Shown: piece after piece, positions 5,819 to 6,723 of the stretch | How the letters are laid out: each line of letters begins with the position of its first letter | How positions within the stretch are numbered: position 1 is the stretch's first letter | Source: Clostridiales bacterium | GTDB lineage: Bacteria; Bacillota_A; Clostridia; Peptostreptococcales; Anaerovoracaceae | Assembly (NCBI GenBank): GCA_015058265.1 | Contig: SVCR01000094.1 | Coordinates: forward strand, 1 to 6,723 | Direction of reading: 5' to 3' | DNA: 6,723 bases | The notes under the pieces: generated by a model | What the model was told of the DNA's origin: nothing | Database searches by the model: none | What the model saw: the letters and a program-made list of their open reading frames with translations, nothing else | Translations under genes and position numbers: made by a program

Positions 5819-5860
5819 GTTATTGTACATTATTAGAGCGTGTTTATCCACATGCAACTT

Positions 5861-5951
5861 CAGGTTGACCGTCGCAGCTGTTGACACCTGCTTATTTCAG
5901 GTTTATGATTCATATCAGCGGTTGATAATCGTTTATTACAGGTTGATAATC
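5861..5951 (+). repeat. Array of related direct repeats (CAGGTTGATAATC type) upstream of birA
   Basis: GGTTGATAATC occurs perfectly at 5920-5930 and 5941-5951, 21 bases apart. Related copies are GGTTTATGATT at 5900-5910 (20 bases before) and GGTTGACCGTC at 5863-5873 (37 bases before that). Three copies carry a leading CA (CAGGTT at 5861, 5898 and 5939). The spacing of about two helical turns puts three copies on the same face of the DNA, across the -10 and early leader of birA. They look like operator sites, but do not match the inverted-repeat BirA operator known from other Firmicutes. Confidence 0.6.
5881..5909 (+). promoter_or_regulatory. Strong candidate promoter of birA
   Basis: TTGACA (5881-5886) and TATGAT (5904-5909) are separated by exactly 17 bases: a perfect -35 and a one-mismatch -10. 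The predicted start is near 5916, giving a leader of about 60 bases. The -10 sits in the palindrome TATGATTCATA (5904-5914). A second, weaker promoter shape made from the repeats (TTGATA 5922-5927, 17 bases, GATAAT 5945-5950) would start about 20 bases before the ATG. Confidence 0.75.
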
Positions 5952-5976
5952 TACGATCACGGAGTAAGTTGTTTGA

Positions 5977-6723
5977 ATGAGTACTAAAGAATCGATACTT
6001 GCTCTGCTCAAGGAGAGCAGAGGTTCTTATATCAACGGCGCGGATGCCGCTGAGAAATTGGGTGTATCCGGAACGGCTGTCTGGAAGGCAGTAAACCGCC
6101 TTCGCGATGAAGGCTATCAGATAGAAGCCGTTACCAACAGAGGCTATCGGCTTATAGAACCGGCCGACCTCTCCGGGGAAGCCATCGAGATGTGCGTAAA
6201 CTCGATGCAGGCTGATCACCCGCAGGCATATGGTATCAAAGTCGAATATCATGATTCAGTCGATTCGACCAACAATATATGCAGAGCAGCAGCTGCTGCA
6301 GGCCAAAGCGACGGATATACCGTCATCGCCGGTCATCAGAGCCTTGGCCGGGGCAGGCGCGGCAAGAATTTCTGGTCGCCGGGCGGTTCAGGTCTGTACA
6401 TGAGTATACTGGTGCGCCCTCATGGGGTCGACCCTTCAGACGCCCTCAAGTTGACGACCATAGCTGCTGTATCTGTATGCGAAGCTATAGAGGCTGTTTC
6501 CGGGGAGCAGGCGTCCATCAAATGGGTCAATGATATTTTTATGAACGGCCGCAAGGTATGCGGGATACTGACTGAGGCTTCTTTCGATCTTGAAGGAGGT
6601 TCGCTTGACTATGCTGTCGTCGGCATCGGAGTGAATGTGTTCGCCCCTGCCGGCGGTTTTCCGGAGGATATCAGGGAGACTGCGGGATCGGTTTTCACGA
6701 AAAAGCATTCTGATGCTGAAGGG
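5977..6723 (+). CDS. birA: Biotin-protein ligase / biotin operon repressor BirA, N-terminal 249 residues
   Basis: The frame from ATG 5977 stays open to the right edge (249 codons), so the C-terminal domain, probably 70-80 residues judging by E. coli BirA at 321 aa, is missing from the window. Residues 1-60 form a winged helix-turn-helix (ADAAEKLGVSGTAVWKAVNRL, in parts, then GYQIEAVTNRGYRL), the DNA-binding domain of bifunctional BirA. The catalytic domain follows, with DSVDSTNN (93-100), the ligand loop GHQSLGRGRRG (119-129), KWVNDI with the catalytic Lys (K182), KVCGILTE (193-200) and VVGIGVNV (214-221). The enzyme makes biotinyl-AMP and attaches biotin to carboxylase subunits; with the HTH it also represses biotin genes. 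An in-frame TGA directly precedes the ATG, so no longer form exists. GGAG at 5961-5964 is 12 bases away, a loose ribosome binding site. It is transcribed divergently from the GPx gene. Confidence 0.95.
   Translation, partial: MSTKESILALLKESRGSYINGADAAEKLGVSGTAVWKAVNRLRDEGYQIEAVTNRGYRLIEPADLSGEAIEMCVNSMQADHPQAYGIKVEYHDSVDSTNNICRAAAAAGQSDGYTVIAGHQSLGRGRRGKNFWSPGGSGLYMSILVRPHGVDPSDALKLTTIAAVSVCEAIEAVSGEQASIKWVNDIFMNGRKVCGILTEASFDLEGGSLDYAVVGIGVNVFAPAGGFPEDIRETAGSVFTKKHSDAEG

Noticed and set aside
5844..5852. TTATCCACA, a perfect DnaA box, suggesting a replication origin
   Set aside because: It is a single copy with no cluster of boxes, no DnaA-trio run and no dnaA/dnaN neighbours. A chance 9-mer is plausible.
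5860..6252. 130-aa open frame on the - strand across the birA promoter
   Set aside because: It is antisense to a clearly coding BirA N-terminus, with no domain and no ribosome binding site.

Overview
The window reads as a chromosomal segment of an anaerobic Firmicute, most likely class Clostridia. Base composition is near 50% GC, and start codons are mostly preceded by AGGAGG-type ribosome binding sites. The gene set points the same way: an ECF-type ThiT under a TPP riboswitch, a long U32 protein, a thioredoxin-type GPx, an ArsP_2-family exporter and BirA. The species cannot be named from the sequence. There is no mobile element, CRISPR array, rRNA or tRNA.

Layout. (1) 2-421 (+) is the C-terminal end of a polytopic membrane protein of the ArsP_2 / 'putative manganese or arsenic efflux' family. 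It ends at a two-tier hairpin terminator (436-477) shared with the converging gene. (2) 1842-507 (-) is a probable two-gene unit. An unusual 242-aa protein carries LEA-like 11-residue repeats between two Cys/His-bearing ends, and is followed by a 191-aa HD-domain phosphohydrolase. (3) 2010-2890 (+) is a self-contained thiamine-uptake unit: a sigma-70 type promoter, a complete TPP aptamer, a hairpin that contains the Shine-Dalgarno sequence, thiT, and a strong terminator. (4) 5755-2893 (-) is a glutathione peroxidase homologue followed 73 bases later by a 747-aa U32 (RlhA/TrhP-like) protein, probably on one transcript. (5) 5881-6723 (+) is a strong promoter with several related direct repeats, then birA, which runs off the right edge.

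The genes do not form one pathway. Two units concern cofactors (thiamine uptake and biotin attachment/regulation), one concerns peroxide defence plus probable RNA hydroxylation, and one is a stress-type hydrophilic protein with an HD hydrolase. The least ordinary items are the LEA-like repeat block inside a small CxCxxC protein family, the repeat array over the birA promoter, and the ThiT with an extra N-terminal helix and altered ligand-site residues. No clearly new multi-gene system was seen.
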